DNA from: Streptomyces sp. 150FB
GTDB lineage: Bacteria > Actinomycetota > Actinomycetes > Streptomycetales > Streptomycetaceae
Length of the DNA stretch: 53,101 bases
Direction of reading: 5' to 3'
Assembly: GCF_000818195.1 (NCBI RefSeq)
Contig: NZ_JTHL01000001.1
Span: 6,892,108-6,945,208 of the forward strand
Part shown: in pieces, positions 27,104 through 36,270 of the stretch
Numbering within the stretch: position 1 is the stretch's first letter
How the letters are laid out: each line of letters opens with the position of its first letter
Position numbers and translations under genes: made by a program
Notes under the pieces: generated by a model
The model's database searches: none
Seen by the model: only the letters and a program-made list of their open reading frames with translations
Told to the model about the DNA's origin: nothing

Positions 27104-27580
27104 GTGAGGGACATGACCGTACAGAAGACCGTTCTCGTCTGGATCACCGAATCCACCTGGCCGGCCTGCGTCGAGGCGGCCCGCGAACGCGCTCCGCACG
27201 ACGACGTGGTGCTGCTCCATGTGAGCGACGACGAGGTGGCGGCAGCGGCGCACCACGCCTACTCGGGTCTGCTGGGCCGGGGCCACCGGCCGGACCGCGA
27301 TCCCGGCAGCCGCCTCGAAGAGCTGTCGGGCGCCGCCGCCGCCGACATCCTGGAGGCGGCGGCCCACCGGCTCGGCCGCCCCTGCGAGCTCCTCGACCAC
27401 CACGGGAACGTGGAACACGAGGTGGTGAGCGCGGCTGCCGACGCCGACGCAGACCTGCTGATCTGCGCCAGGGACGGCGACAGGACCCGCCCGGGACCGC
27501 ACAGCCTGGGCCGGGCCGGCCGGTTCGTGGTGGATCACGCGCCCTGCCCGGTGCTGCTGGTGTGGCCCGGGGACGAGTGA
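27104..27580 (+). CDS. Universal stress protein (UspA)-like protein
   Basis: A protein of 158 residues with one Usp-like alpha/beta domain: the first strand KTVLVWITEST, a central VLLHVSDDEV strand, the region ADADADLLICARDG, and the C-terminal VVDHAPCPVLLVWP strand characteristic of the fold. The ATP-binding G-2x-G-9x-G-(S/T) motif is not clear; the region reads RDGDRTRPGPHSLGR. GTG 27104 is preferred for GGGAGG 9 nt upstream; ATG 27113 is an alternative. It is a single gene after a terminator. The role is unknown, perhaps stress-related nucleotide binding. Confidence 0.72.
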   Translation: MRDMTVQKTVLVWITESTWPACVEAARERAPHDDVVLLHVSDDEVAAAAHHAYSGLLGRGHRPDRDPGSRLEELSGAAAADILEAAAHRLGRPCELLDHHGNVEHEVVSAAADADADLLICARDGDRTRPGPHSLGRAGRFVVDHAPCPVLLVWPGDE

Positions 27581-27650
27581 GGCGCCGTCGCCACCGGCGG
27601 CGTCCGTGCGAAGATCCCCGCAAGTACCGTCGGCACTGGGGAGGCGTCCG

Positions 27651-28274
27651 ATGTTCGCGACAGCGCTGGGGGACGGCGGGGAGCTGCGGCCACTGGAGCC
27701 CTGGCGGGCCGAGGAGTTCCTCGCCCACATGGATCGCGCGCGGGACCTCGTCGACGAGCACATGGGCTTCGCCCAGCTCGTCACCGACGTCGAGTCGGCA
27801 CGCGAGATGCTCGCCTCCAAGGCGCGCCAGCAGGCGGCGGACACCGGGCGGATCTACGGGATCTGGCTCGAATCGACCCTCGTCGGCGGCGTGCTCTTCC
27901 CCAAGTTCGACGCGGCGTCCGGCACCTGCGAGGTCGGCTGCTGGCTGGAGCCGGCCGGGACCGGGCGCGGGCTCGTCACACGGGCCGCGCGGGTGCTGAT
28001 CGACTGGGCCGTGGAGCAGCGCGGCATGCACCGCGTCGAGTGGCGCGTGTCCTCGGCCAACCTGCCGAGCGTCCGGGTGGCCCAGCGCCTCGGCATGAAG
28101 CGGGACGGAGTGCTGCGCGAGAGCCATCCGTACCGCGGTGTACGGCAGGACATCGAGGTCTGGTCCGTCCTGGCCCCCGAGTGGCGCCGGCAGACACCCG
28201 CCACCTGCGGGCACATTCAGGGCGCCGGACACGACCACGCGCGCCCCGAGGGCATTCCCCGCAGAGGCGCGTGA
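27651..28274 (+). CDS. GNAT family N-acetyltransferase (RimJ/RimL type)
   Basis: A GNAT acetyltransferase of 207 residues. The acetyl-CoA loop is GCWLEPAGTGRGLVTRAAR, followed by the helix of AVEQRGMHRVEWRVSSANLPSVRVAQRLGM and the closing RESHPYRGVRQDIEVWSVL, typical of RimL-like enzymes acting on protein N-termini or small amines. ATG 27651 has GGGGAGG 7 nt upstream. A basic/glycine-rich tail after the domain is probably unstructured. The substrate is unknown. Confidence 0.85.
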   Translation: MFATALGDGGELRPLEPWRAEEFLAHMDRARDLVDEHMGFAQLVTDVESAREMLASKARQQAADTGRIYGIWLESTLVGGVLFPKFDAASGTCEVGCWLEPAGTGRGLVTRAARVLIDWAVEQRGMHRVEWRVSSANLPSVRVAQRLGMKRDGVLRESHPYRGVRQDIEVWSVLAPEWRRQTPATCGHIQGAGHDHARPEGIPRRGA

Positions 28275-28377
28275 ATGCGGATCATCCGCACGGTTCGCCG
28301 GGGCCCATCACAACGGTTGGCTATCGTTCTCGAACATTCTCAGCAACCTCTCAGACTCGGCACCTAGCGTGCGGCGT

Positions 28378-29055
28378 ATGAACCCCACGCCCAACACAGA
28401 GACCCCCGAGCCGAAGACGCCCGAGGCCCCCGCGCCCGAGGCGGCGCAGGACGGGACCGCAGAGGACCGCACGCCCGCCACCACCACCGTGGAGGACGGT
28501 CCCGCAGGGGCTGAGGTCAAGGCCGATCAGGCCGGCACGACGGACCTGGAGAAGACCGGCACGACCGACGTCGAGGCCGAGGACGGCGTCACCGAGGTGC
28601 TCGGTGACGACGAGGACGACGACCTGGAGCCGTACGAACGCCGCTCCTCCGGCCTCGCCGCGGCTTCCGCCGCCGTGGTCGCCGTCGCGCTCGGTATCGT
28701 CGCGCTCACCGGATCCTGGACCGGCACCATCGGCGCCGCCCGCGAGCAGCTCGTGGGCCAGATCACCACGCCGCAGGGCGCCACGATCGCCAAGCAGATC
28801 ACCGAGGGCTACAGCGACGGCTGGCACGTCACAGCCGCCATCAACGGCTTCATCGCGCTCCTGGCGCTGATCATCGCCGTGGTGGCGCTCCTGCTGCCGC
28901 AGCGCGCGAGCTGGGTACGCCCCTTCGCGGTCGCCGCCGTCGTGCTCGGCGCCATCGGCGTCATCGTCTCGCTCGGCATGTACTTCGACCTCTTCGCCTC
29001 CATCCCGTCCGCCCCGACGCCCGCGGCTCCGCCGGCCGCCCCGCCCGCCGGCTAG
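28378..29055 (+). CDS. Membrane protein with acidic low-complexity N-terminus
   Basis: A protein of 225 residues. The first 85 residues are a disordered acidic, Pro/Glu/Thr-rich segment (TPNTETPEPKTPEAPAPEA, LGDDEDDDLEPYE). Three hydrophobic segments follow (about residues 95-115, 158-178, 182-205), then a Pro/Ala-rich tail. The ATG at 28378 lacks an obvious RBS; transcription could begin very near it (leaderless). No family is recognised. The topology suggests a cytoplasmic acidic tail anchored in the membrane. Confidence 0.7.
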   Translation: MNPTPNTETPEPKTPEAPAPEAAQDGTAEDRTPATTTVEDGPAGAEVKADQAGTTDLEKTGTTDVEAEDGVTEVLGDDEDDDLEPYERRSSGLAAASAAVVAVALGIVALTGSWTGTIGAAREQLVGQITTPQGATIAKQITEGYSDGWHVTAAINGFIALLALIIAVVALLLPQRASWVRPFAVAAVVLGAIGVIVSLGMYFDLFASIPSAPTPAAPPAAPPAG

Positions 29056-29132
29056 CCGTCGGCAGCGTCGACGCGTCGCCGCGTCCGGACGTTCGAACCG
29101 GGCCCCTGAGGGCCCTTACCCGGTCAATCCCC

Positions 29133-29165
29133 GGCCTGAGGCACCGCACCTGGGTGCCTTAGGCC
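29133..29165. terminator. Hairpin after the acidic membrane protein gene
   Basis: GGCCTGAGGCACC pairs with GGTGCCTTAGGCC (one G-T pair) around a 7-nt loop, 78 nt after the stop. It is a plausible terminator separating this gene from the LAL regulator region. Confidence 0.65.
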
Positions 29166-29185
29166 GTACGTATGTCAGGACCCGT

Positions 29186-29218
29186 TCCTTCTAAGGACCG
29201 CGCGGCCCTCCTAAGGAG
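29186..29218. promoter_or_regulatory. Two short palindromes, possible operator pair
   Basis: TCCTTCTAAGGA (29186-29197) and CTCCTAAGGAG (29208-29218) are related palindromes with centres about two helical turns apart. Each is embedded in a longer imperfect direct repeat ending in CGCGCGG. They lie upstream of the 57-residue gene and the LAL regulator. A dimeric regulator could bind them; which one is unknown. Confidence 0.45.
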
Positions 29219-29325
29219 CGCGCGGACGTCGGAAGATGCGGCACTCTCCCGATGTGGCGCCACCCCCTGGGAGACGAAGGTTGAGGCATCGCAAGAAGCC
29301 ACCACCTTCACTCCAGGGGGAGACC

Positions 29326-29499
29326 ATGTTCGAGTTCGAGAGCCAGCAGGCCCGCACCGCCGAGCTGCTGCGCCAGGCCGACCACCAGCGCCTCGTACGC
29401 GAGGCCCAGCAGGCCCGCAAGCAGGAGCGGCGAGCGGCCAAGGACGCCGCGGAAGGGCCGGTGAAATCGCCGCGCGACCACTTCGGCCGCGCCGCGTAA
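29326..29499 (+). CDS. Small basic/helical protein of 57 residues
   Basis: The protein starts MFEFESQQARTAELLRQADH and continues as one highly charged amphipathic helix rich in Ala, Gln, Arg and Glu, ending SPRDHFGRAA. The ATG has a strong RBS (AGGGGGAG) directly upstream. It contains no known domain. It lies 46 nt before a LAL-family regulator on the same strand, so the two may be co-transcribed. Confidence 0.72.
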   Translation: MFEFESQQARTAELLRQADHQRLVREAQQARKQERRAAKDAAEGPVKSPRDHFGRAA

Positions 29500-29545
29500 C
29501 GACGCTCTCCGGAATCTCAAGTGCCCACTGTCGGACGGGTGTGCG

Positions 29546-32500
29546 ATGCTCAATCCAATGGAGACCAGGTCGCTCAGCCCCGTGTTCGTCGGCCGGACCG
29601 ACGAGCTCGCGGAGCTCACCGGAGCGCTCGCCCGTGCCACGGCCGGCGATCCTCAGGCCCTGCTCATCGGCGGTGAGGCCGGGGTCGGCAAGACCCGGCT
29701 CGTCGAGGAACTGCTCGACACCGCCTGCACCCAGGAAGCGGTCATCGCCATCGGCGGCTGCGTCGAGATCGGCGCCGAGGGCCTGCCGTTCGCCCCCTTC
29801 TCCACCGCCCTCCGCTCGCTGCGCCGCAGGCTGCCCGACGAGCTGATGGCGGCGGCGGAGGGCCAGGAGGACGAGCTGGCCCTGATCCTGCCGGAGTTGG
29901 GCCAGTCGCCCGGCGGACCGCTGGGGGAGCACGGCACAGCGCGGCTCTTCGAGCTGACGGCCCGGCTGCTGGAGCGCCTGGCGGCCGGCCGTACGGTGGT
30001 GCTCGTCCTGGAGGACCTGCACTGGGCCGACGCCTCGACCCGCCATCTGCTCGCCTACCTCTTCCGCGCGCTGCGGCGCGGCAGGCTCGTCGTGATCGCC
30101 ACCTACCGCGCCGACGACATCCACCGCCGCCACCCGCTGCGCCCGCTCCTCGCCGAGCTGGACCGGCTGCGATCCGTACAGCACATCGAACTCTCCCGCT
30201 TCAGCCGCAGCGAGGTACGGAGCCAGCTCACCGGCATCCTGGCCGCCGAGCCCGAACCCGCCCTGCTGGACGAGATCTTCGAACGCTCCGACGGCAACGC
30301 CTTCTTCGTCGAGGAACTGGCCTGCTCCATCGAGGCCGGCTGCCGCGCCGGTCTCAGCGACTCGCTGCGCGATCTGCTGCTCGTACGGGTCGAGGCCCTG
30401 CCGGAGGACTCCCAGCAGGTCGTGCGGACCGTCGCCGAGGGCGGGACGACCATCGAGTACGCGCTGCTGATGGCCGCGGTGCGGCTCTCCGAGGACGATC
30501 TGATCGCCGCGCTGCGCGCCGCCGTCAGCGCCAACATCCTCGTCCCCACGGCCGACGGGGACGGCTACCGCTTCCGCCACTCCCTGGTCCGCGAGGCCGT
30601 CAGTGACGACCTGCTCGCCGGCGAGCGGTCCCGGCTCAACCGCCGCCTCGCCGAGGTGCTGGAGGCCGACCCCAGCCTGGTACGGGCCGACGAACGCACC
30701 ACACGCCTCGCCAGCTACTGGTACAACGCCCACGACGTCACGAAGGCACTGCCCGTCATCCTGCGCGCCTCCGTCGAGGCGCGCAGACGCTCGGCGCACT
30801 CCGAGCAGTTGCGGCTGCTCGAACGGGCACTGGAGCTGTGGGACGACGCACCCGAGGACGTGCACGGCCGGCTGCGGCCCCCGGACGGCACCGAGGTCTA
30901 CCCGCCCTCCGGCGGCGGCCGGGACGAGGCACCCCTGAGCTACCTGGACCTGATGGCCGAGGCGACCGTGGCGGCCCGCTACGGCGGGGCACGCGAACGC
31001 GCCCTGGCCATCTCCAAGAAGGCGATCCGCGCCCTGGAGGGCCGGGACGACCCGCTGCGCGCCGCCTGGTTCTGGACGCAGCGCTCCAGCCTGATGCAGG
31101 ACCTCGCCCGCGGCGACGGCTGGGCGGAACTGGCCACGGCGCAGGAGCTGGTACGCGGCCTGCCGCCGTCCGCCGTCCACGCCGACGTCCTGGTCAACGT
31201 CGCGAGCTGGGGCGCCCTGCACCAGCCGGGACCCGACACCCTGCTCGCCGCCGACCGGGCCGTGCAGTACGCCAGGCTGGTCGGCGCCGAGCGCATCGAG
31301 CTGCACGGCCGCCTCGTCCGCGGCTGGCTCACCGCCGACTCGGGAGCTGTCGAGGAGGGCCTCGCCGAGATACGCGAGGTGCGCGACCTCGCCGAGGCGC
31401 TCGGGGCCGTCGACGTGATCGGACGCGCCAGTATCAACCTGCCGTCCACGCTGGAGAGCATGGGCCGCTCCGAGGAGGCCGTGGCGGCGGCCGAGCACGG
31501 CATCAAGGTCTGCCATCACCGCGGCCTCGCGGACAAGGAGGCATGGACGCGCGCCAACCAGGCGCAGTCGCTCTTCTCGCTCGGCCGCTGGCCCGAGGCG
31601 GACCGCGTGCTCGACGGGGCGGCGGGCGTCGCCCACTCCCGCAAGTCGCGCGGACTGCTCGCCGTACGGCGTGCCGAACTGGCTCTGGCGCGCGGCGACC
31701 TCGACGCGTCAGGGAGCCAGTTGGCGCAGGCCAGAGGCTTCTTCGGCACCCATGACGAGCAGCCGCAGCACGAGATCACCATGGCGCGGCTGACGATGGA
31801 GATCGCCGCGCGGCAGGGAAGGCTCGCCGACGCGCGCGCCGAGTTCGTACGGATCGTCGCCGACGGCTTCCCCGTGGGTACCCAGCGTGACGCGCTGCCG
31901 CTGCTGTGCGTCGCCGCGGCGATGGAGGCGGACGCGCTCGGCCTGCCGGGCGCCGGGGCCGGCCGGGACGCGGTCCTCGCGACCGTACGCGCGCAGGCGA
32001 AGCCGCTGCCGACGCTCGTACCGGTATGGCACGCCTACGGCCTGCTCTGCGACGCCGAACTGGCCCGCGCGCACGACGAGGCGGCGCCCATGCTCTGGGC
32101 GCGGGCCGCCGCCGCCTTCGAGGCCGTGAACCGCCCGTACGAGCTGGCGCTGGTCCGCCATCGCTGGGCCTCCGCGCTGCTGGACGCCCACGCGGCCCGG
32201 TCCGACGCGACGGCGCTCCTCGTCCAGGCCCATGAGACGGCCACGGCGCTCGGCGCGCGTCCGCTCGCCGAGGACATCAGGCGGCTCGCCGTCCGCGCCC
32301 GGATCACTCTCACCACCGCCCCGGAGGGGAGCCCGGTGCCGGCCGGCGCCACGGACCCCGAGGCCGATCCGGCCACCTCGCTCGGTCTGACCCCGCGCGA
32401 GCAGGAAGTACTGCGCCTGGTCACCTTCGGCCGCAGCAACCGCCGGATCGCCGAGGAGCTGTACATCTCGCCCAAGACGGCGAGCGTGCATGTCTCCAAC

Positions 32501-32599
32501 ATCCTGGCCAAGCTCGGCGTCTCCGGACGCACCGAGGCCGCCGCCCTCGCCCACCGCCTCAGGCTCTACCCCGAGGCGACCGACGTGGCTGCGGTCTGA
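29546..32599 (+). CDS. LuxR family regulator of the LAL type (ATPase + HTH)
   Basis: A large ATP-binding regulator of 1017 residues. An AAA_16-type ATPase comes first: Walker A GGEAGVGKTRL near residues 42-52 and Walker B VVLVLEDLHWAD near 155. A long TPR-like helical sensor region (about 380-900) follows. A LuxR helix-turn-helix ends the protein: LGLTPREQEVLRLV, then NRRIAEELYISPKTASVHVS. LAL regulators often activate sugar or antibiotic genes. ATG 29546 is used; ATG 29558 is possible. Its stop lies 3 nt from the convergent DUF6191 gene. The target genes are unknown; the flanking 57-residue gene and sugar dehydrogenase are candidates. Confidence 0.92.
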   Translation: MLNPMETRSLSPVFVGRTDELAELTGALARATAGDPQALLIGGEAGVGKTRLVEELLDTACTQEAVIAIGGCVEIGAEGLPFAPFSTALRSLRRRLPDELMAAAEGQEDELALILPELGQSPGGPLGEHGTARLFELTARLLERLAAGRTVVLVLEDLHWADASTRHLLAYLFRALRRGRLVVIATYRADDIHRRHPLRPLLAELDRLRSVQHIELSRFSRSEVRSQLTGILAAEPEPALLDEIFERSDGNAFFVEELACSIEAGCRAGLSDSLRDLLLVRVEALPEDSQQVVRTVAEGGTTIEYALLMAAVRLSEDDLIAALRAAVSANILVPTADGDGYRFRHSLVREAVSDDLLAGERSRLNRRLAEVLEADPSLVRADERTTRLASYWYNAHDVTKALPVILRASVEARRRSAHSEQLRLLERALELWDDAPEDVHGRLRPPDGTEVYPPSGGGRDEAPLSYLDLMAEATVAARYGGARERALAISKKAIRALEGRDDPLRAAWFWTQRSSLMQDLARGDGWAELATAQELVRGLPPSAVHADVLVNVASWGALHQPGPDTLLAADRAVQYARLVGAERIELHGRLVRGWLTADSGAVEEGLAEIREVRDLAEALGAVDVIGRASINLPSTLESMGRSEEAVAAAEHGIKVCHHRGLADKEAWTRANQAQSLFSLGRWPEADRVLDGAAGVAHSRKSRGLLAVRRAELALARGDLDASGSQLAQARGFFGTHDEQPQHEITMARLTMEIAARQGRLADARAEFVRIVADGFPVGTQRDALPLLCVAAAMEADALGLPGAGAGRDAVLATVRAQAKPLPTLVPVWHAYGLLCDAELARAHDEAAPMLWARAAAAFEAVNRPYELALVRHRWASALLDAHAARSDATALLVQAHETATALGARPLAEDIRRLAVRARITLTTAPEGSPVPAGATDPEADPATSLGLTPREQEVLRLVTFGRSNRRIAEELYISPKTASVHVSNILAKLGVSGRTEAAALAHRLRLYPEATDVAAV

Positions 32600-32602
32600 G
32601 GC

Positions 32603-32845
32603 TCAGTCCGAGGCCCGGGACGGCTCCTCGGTGGGCGCGGGCCCCTCGGCGGCGGGCGCGGCCCGCTCGGCAGGCGCGGCCCGCTCGGCCGGGACCCGTA
32701 TCGTCACCTTCCCGGACGCCAGGTCTATCGGGCCGTGCCCCGGATCGTTGTCGTCGACGTCGACACGGCTCAGTTCCAGCCGCTTCTGTTCCTCGTCGGT
32801 GTGCTTACGGCCCGGTGCGAAGAGCTCCTCGATCATGTTGAACAC
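32603..32845 (-). CDS. DUF6191-like small protein
   Basis: A protein of 80 residues beginning (from GTG) MFNMIEELFAPGRKHTDEEQ, which I recognise as a small conserved Streptomyces family (DUF6191). The rest is acidic and ends in an Ala/Pro-rich tail with a short repeat, PAERAAPAERAAP. The RBS is GAGGGTGAG, 7 nt upstream. It lies 33 nt downstream of the sugar dehydrogenase gene on the same strand. The function is unknown. Confidence 0.72.
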   Translation of the reverse strand: MFNMIEELFAPGRKHTDEEQKRLELSRVDVDDNDPGHGPIDLASGKVTIRVPAERAAPAERAAPAAEGPAPTEEPSRASD

Positions 32846-32878
32846 AGACTGCTCACCCTCTTGCCGCCACTGGCGGAG

Positions 32879-34036
32879 CTACGAGACCTTGAGCTGGAGG
32901 ATCTTGTCGTCCCCCGGCCCCGGTGTGCCGCGGCTGTCCGTCTCAGTGGTCACGAGCCACACCTTGTCGCCGCCCGCCGAAAGCACCGTGCGCAGGCGGC
33001 CGTACTGACCCTTCAGAAACGCCTGCGGGGCCGCGACGGATTCCCGTCCGGCCAGTGGAATCCGCCAGAGCCGCTCACCGCGCAGCCCGGCCATCCAGAT
33101 GGAACCCTCCGCGTACGCGATCCCGCTCGGTGAGGACTCGCTCGTGTGCCACTGCTCCAGCGGATCGGTGAAGCCCCGCCTGCCCGCCTTGCCCTCGACC
33201 TCCGGCCAGCCGTAGTTCTTGCCGGGCTCGATCAGATTCAGCTCGTCCCAGGTGTCCTGGCCGAATTCCGACGCCCAGAGCCGGTGGTCCGCGTCCCACG
33301 CCAGACCCTGCACATTGCGGTGACCCAGGGTGTAGACCAGCGAGCCCGGGTCCGGATTGCCCGGCGCCGGCTGCCCGTCGGGCGTCATCCGCAGGATCTT
33401 CCCGGCCAGCGACTTCTTGTCCTGCGCGAAGCCGTCGTCCCCGGTCTCGCCGGTGCCCGCGTAGAGCATCCTGTCCGGGCCGAAGGCGATCCGGCCGCCG
33501 TTGTGGATCGTGCCCTTCGGGATGCCCCGCAGGATGGTGTTCGGCGCCCCGAGCTGCTCGCCCGCCGGCTTCTTCTCGTCGTACGGCATCCGTGCGACGC
33601 GGTTGTCCGACACCGTCGTGAAGTACGCGTACACCATGTGGTCGGCGGCGTACGTGGGGGAGAGCGCGATCCCCAGCAGACCGCCCTCACCGGCGGGGGA
33701 GACGCCGGGCACCGAGCCGATCACCGTCTTCTTCCCGGTCCTGGTGTCGACCCGGGTGATCGTGCCCTCGTCGCGCGAGGACACCAGCAGATCGCCCTCG
33801 GGCAGCTCCGCCAGACCCCACGGCGATTTCAGGCCTTCGGTCACCGTGGAGACCACCGTCACCGAGCCCTTCGCCGGGGCCCGCGACGGACTCGGCGCCG
33901 CCCGCGACGCCGCCGCCGTCGCGCTCGGCGTGCCGTTCCCGCGCTCCTCGGGCCCCGAACCGCCTCCGGAGGAGCATCCGGTGGCCACGAGGAGGACGGC
34001 TGCGGCCCCCACCGCCGTCCTGGCTGTGCGGTTCAT
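32879..34036 (-). CDS. PQQ-dependent sugar dehydrogenase (GSDH family) lipoprotein
   Basis: A protein of 385 residues with a lipoprotein signal (lipobox LVATGC near residue 20) and a Ser/Gly/Ala linker, so it is anchored on the outer face of the membrane. The domain is the six-bladed propeller of glucose/sorbosone dehydrogenases: GLAELPEGDLLVSSRDEG, GEGGLLGIALSP, IHNGGRIAFGPD, GHRNVQGLAWD and SEFGQDTWDELN. It oxidises an aldose using PQQ supplied from elsewhere. The start at 34036 is preceded by AAGGGA. An aldo/keto reductase gene lies 142 nt upstream on the same strand. Confidence 0.9.
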   Translation of the reverse strand: MNRTARTAVGAAAVLLVATGCSSGGGSGPEERGNGTPSATAAASRAAPSPSRAPAKGSVTVVSTVTEGLKSPWGLAELPEGDLLVSSRDEGTITRVDTRTGKKTVIGSVPGVSPAGEGGLLGIALSPTYAADHMVYAYFTTVSDNRVARMPYDEKKPAGEQLGAPNTILRGIPKGTIHNGGRIAFGPDRMLYAGTGETGDDGFAQDKKSLAGKILRMTPDGQPAPGNPDPGSLVYTLGHRNVQGLAWDADHRLWASEFGQDTWDELNLIEPGKNYGWPEVEGKAGRRGFTDPLEQWHTSESSPSGIAYAEGSIWMAGLRGERLWRIPLAGRESVAAPQAFLKGQYGRLRTVLSAGGDKVWLVTTETDSRGTPGPGDDKILQLKVS

Positions 34037-34178
34037 GCTTCGATCCCTTCGAAGGCCGGATCAACAGTCTCGACGCCGTACCGCGCCGGCACTGTCCCGC
34101 ACCGCCGCCACAGTCCCAGCTTCCCTGTCCGCCGGGATCGATTCAACGGGGCGCCACCCGCCCGGATCCCGGCCGGTC

Positions 34179-35225
34179 TCAGTCCCAGGACTCCCGGGCC
34201 GGCGGCAGCGCCGCCAGCTCGGCGAGATCCCGCGCCGTCAGCACCAGCTCCGCCGCGCCCGCGTTCTCCACCGCCCACCGCTCCCGCTTCGTCCCCGGTA
34301 TCGGCACCACATGGCGCCCCCGGCCCAGCACCCAGGCCAGCGCCACCTGCGCGGGCGTGGCGCCGTGCCGTTCGGCCACCCGCCGTACGCCCGCCACCAG
34401 CGGCTGGTTCGCCGCCATGATCTCGGCGGTGAAACGTGGATGCCGGGCCCGTACGTCGTCCGGCTCGAAGCCCTGCCCCGGGGTCAGCGTCCCCGTCAGG
34501 AAGCCGTTGCCCAGCGGCATGGCCGCCAGAAACCCCACGCCGCGCGCCGCACACCACGGCAACAGCCGCTCCAGCGCCTCCGGCGACCACAGGGACAGCT
34601 CCGCCTCCACCGCGCTGACCGGGAAGACCTGCTGCACCCGGTCGAGCTGCCGGAGCGTCTGCTCGTACGGACGCGCGCCGGATCCGCGCCGCGACGAGCG
34701 GGCGCCCACCGCGCACATCCCCAGCGCCCGTACCTTCCCAGCGCCCACCAGCTCGGCCATCGCGCCCCAGGTCTCCTCGACGGGCACCTCGGGATCCGGC
34801 CGGTGCAGTTGGTACAGATCGATCACATCGGTCCGCAGCCGCCGCAGCGAGGCGTCACAGGCGCGCCGCACAGAGCCGGGGCGCCCGTCGGCCACCAGAT
34901 GCCCGTCACCGACGACCAGACCGCACTTGGTGGAGACGAAGGCGTCCGCACGCCGCTGCCGGAGCGCCCGCCCCACCAGCAGCTCGTTGGTGAAGGGTCC
35001 GTACATGTCCGCCGTGTCGAGCAGGCTGCACCCGGCGTCGAGCGCCGCGTGGAGCGTACGCAGCGATCGGTCACCCCGCTGCTCCGAGCTGGTGTACGCC
35101 CAGCTCATCGGCGCGCAGCCGAGCCCGACCGCGCCCACTTCGAGCGCCGCCGCACCGATTGTCCTGCGCTCCAACCGCCCCCCACCGCCCCTCAGTCGAC
35201 CGCCCGCGGGTCCAGCTAACCTCAT
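34179..35225 (-). CDS. Aldo/keto reductase
   Basis: An NADPH-dependent TIM-barrel reductase of up to 348 residues. The catalytic tetrad is readable: Asp and Tyr in LLDTADMYGP, Lys in VSTKCGLV and His in LYQLHRPDPE. The C-terminal cofactor-phosphate site is VVPIPGTKRERWAVENAGAA. ATG 35225 gives an 18-residue Gly/Arg-rich extension; a TTG at 35174 behind GGTGGGGGG would give LERRTIG, closer to a typical family N-terminus, so the start is uncertain. It is divergent from the 2-hydroxyacid dehydrogenase gene. The substrate is unknown. Confidence 0.87.
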   Translation of the reverse strand: MRLAGPAGGRLRGGGGRLERRTIGAAALEVGAVGLGCAPMSWAYTSSEQRGDRSLRTLHAALDAGCSLLDTADMYGPFTNELLVGRALRQRRADAFVSTKCGLVVGDGHLVADGRPGSVRRACDASLRRLRTDVIDLYQLHRPDPEVPVEETWGAMAELVGAGKVRALGMCAVGARSSRRGSGARPYEQTLRQLDRVQQVFPVSAVEAELSLWSPEALERLLPWCAARGVGFLAAMPLGNGFLTGTLTPGQGFEPDDVRARHPRFTAEIMAANQPLVAGVRRVAERHGATPAQVALAWVLGRGRHVVPIPGTKRERWAVENAGAAELVLTARDLAELAALPPARESWD

Positions 35226-35257
35226 CGCCCCCGGACGGCTGGAATAGCCTCCTGACC

Positions 35258-36193
35258 ATGACCGCAGACATTTGGATACCGTTCAGGGCCGAGGACGTCG
35301 AAGGGCCCCCCGAGGGCCTCGCCCACCGCTTCTGGGACGGCGGCGAGTACCCGGCCGACCCGGCGGACTGCGCCTTCTACGTCGTCCCGTACATGAAGGG
35401 CATGGAAGTCGCCCTCAGGCCGCTCCCCGCGATGAAATCCGTACGGGTCGTGCAGACGCTGTCGGCCGGGGTCGACCATGTGACACCGGGCCTCGGCGGA
35501 CTGCCCTCCGGCGTACGGCTCTGCAACGCCAGAGGCGTCCACGAGGCCAGCACCTCGGAACTCGCCCTCACCCTGATCCTCGCCTCGCTGCGCGGCATCC
35601 CCGGCTTCGTCGACGGCCGGCGGCAGGAGGAGTGGCGCTCCGGCTTCTACCCCGCGCTCGCCGACCGGACCGTGATGATCGTCGGGTACGGATCGATCGG
35701 GGCCGCCATCGAGGACCGGCTCGCGCCCTTCGAGTGCGCGCGGGTGATACGCGTCGCGCGATCGGCGCGTACGACGGAGCGCGGTGCGGTACACGCCTTC
35801 ACCGAGCTGCCCGCCCTGCTGCCCCAGGCGGATGTCGTGGTCGTCTCGACCCCGCTCACCGAGCAGACGAAGGGCCTGGCCGACGCAGAATTCCTGGCGC
35901 GGATGAAGGACGGAGCGCTCTTCGTCAACGTGGCGCGCGGAGCCGTCGCCGACACCGCGGCGCTCCTCGCCGAGCTGGAGAGCGGACGCCTCACGGCCGC
36001 CCTGGATGTGACCGACCCCGAGCCGCTGCCCGCCGGGCATCCCCTCTGGCACGCGCCCGGTGTTCTCATCAGCCCGCACGTCGGCGGATCGACCTCGGCC
36101 TTCCTGCCGCGGGCCAAGCGCCTGATCGCCGGCCAGCTCACCCGTTTCGCGGCGGGGGAGGAGCTCGCGAACGTGGTCCTCACGACGGGGTGA
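35258..36193 (+). CDS. D-isomer-specific 2-hydroxyacid dehydrogenase
   Basis: An NAD-binding dehydrogenase of 311 residues. The Rossmann motif is VGYGSIG. The catalytic residues are Arg in VNVARGAV, Glu in TDPEPLPAGHPL and His in LISPHVGGST. The start at 35258 begins MTADIWIPF; the frame is open further upstream but that would overlap the aldo/keto reductase start. Its position before the cdgE-like gene agrees with the Streptomyces core order as I recall it. Substrate candidates are glyoxylate, hydroxypyruvate or phosphonate-like acids. Confidence 0.9.
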   Translation: MTADIWIPFRAEDVEGPPEGLAHRFWDGGEYPADPADCAFYVVPYMKGMEVALRPLPAMKSVRVVQTLSAGVDHVTPGLGGLPSGVRLCNARGVHEASTSELALTLILASLRGIPGFVDGRRQEEWRSGFYPALADRTVMIVGYGSIGAAIEDRLAPFECARVIRVARSARTTERGAVHAFTELPALLPQADVVVVSTPLTEQTKGLADAEFLARMKDGALFVNVARGAVADTAALLAELESGRLTAALDVTDPEPLPAGHPLWHAPGVLISPHVGGSTSAFLPRAKRLIAGQLTRFAAGEELANVVLTTG

Positions 36194-36270
36194 GCCGTGC
36201 GGAGTCCGCGCGGGCTCCCGCCGGCCCCCGCCCGCCGTCACCCTTCGCAGCCGTTCTGACGTGCCCGGTA

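Noticed and set aside
29159..31636. 825-codon minus-strand open frame opposite the LAL regulator
   Set aside because: Antisense shadow; the plus frame has Walker motifs and a LuxR HTH.
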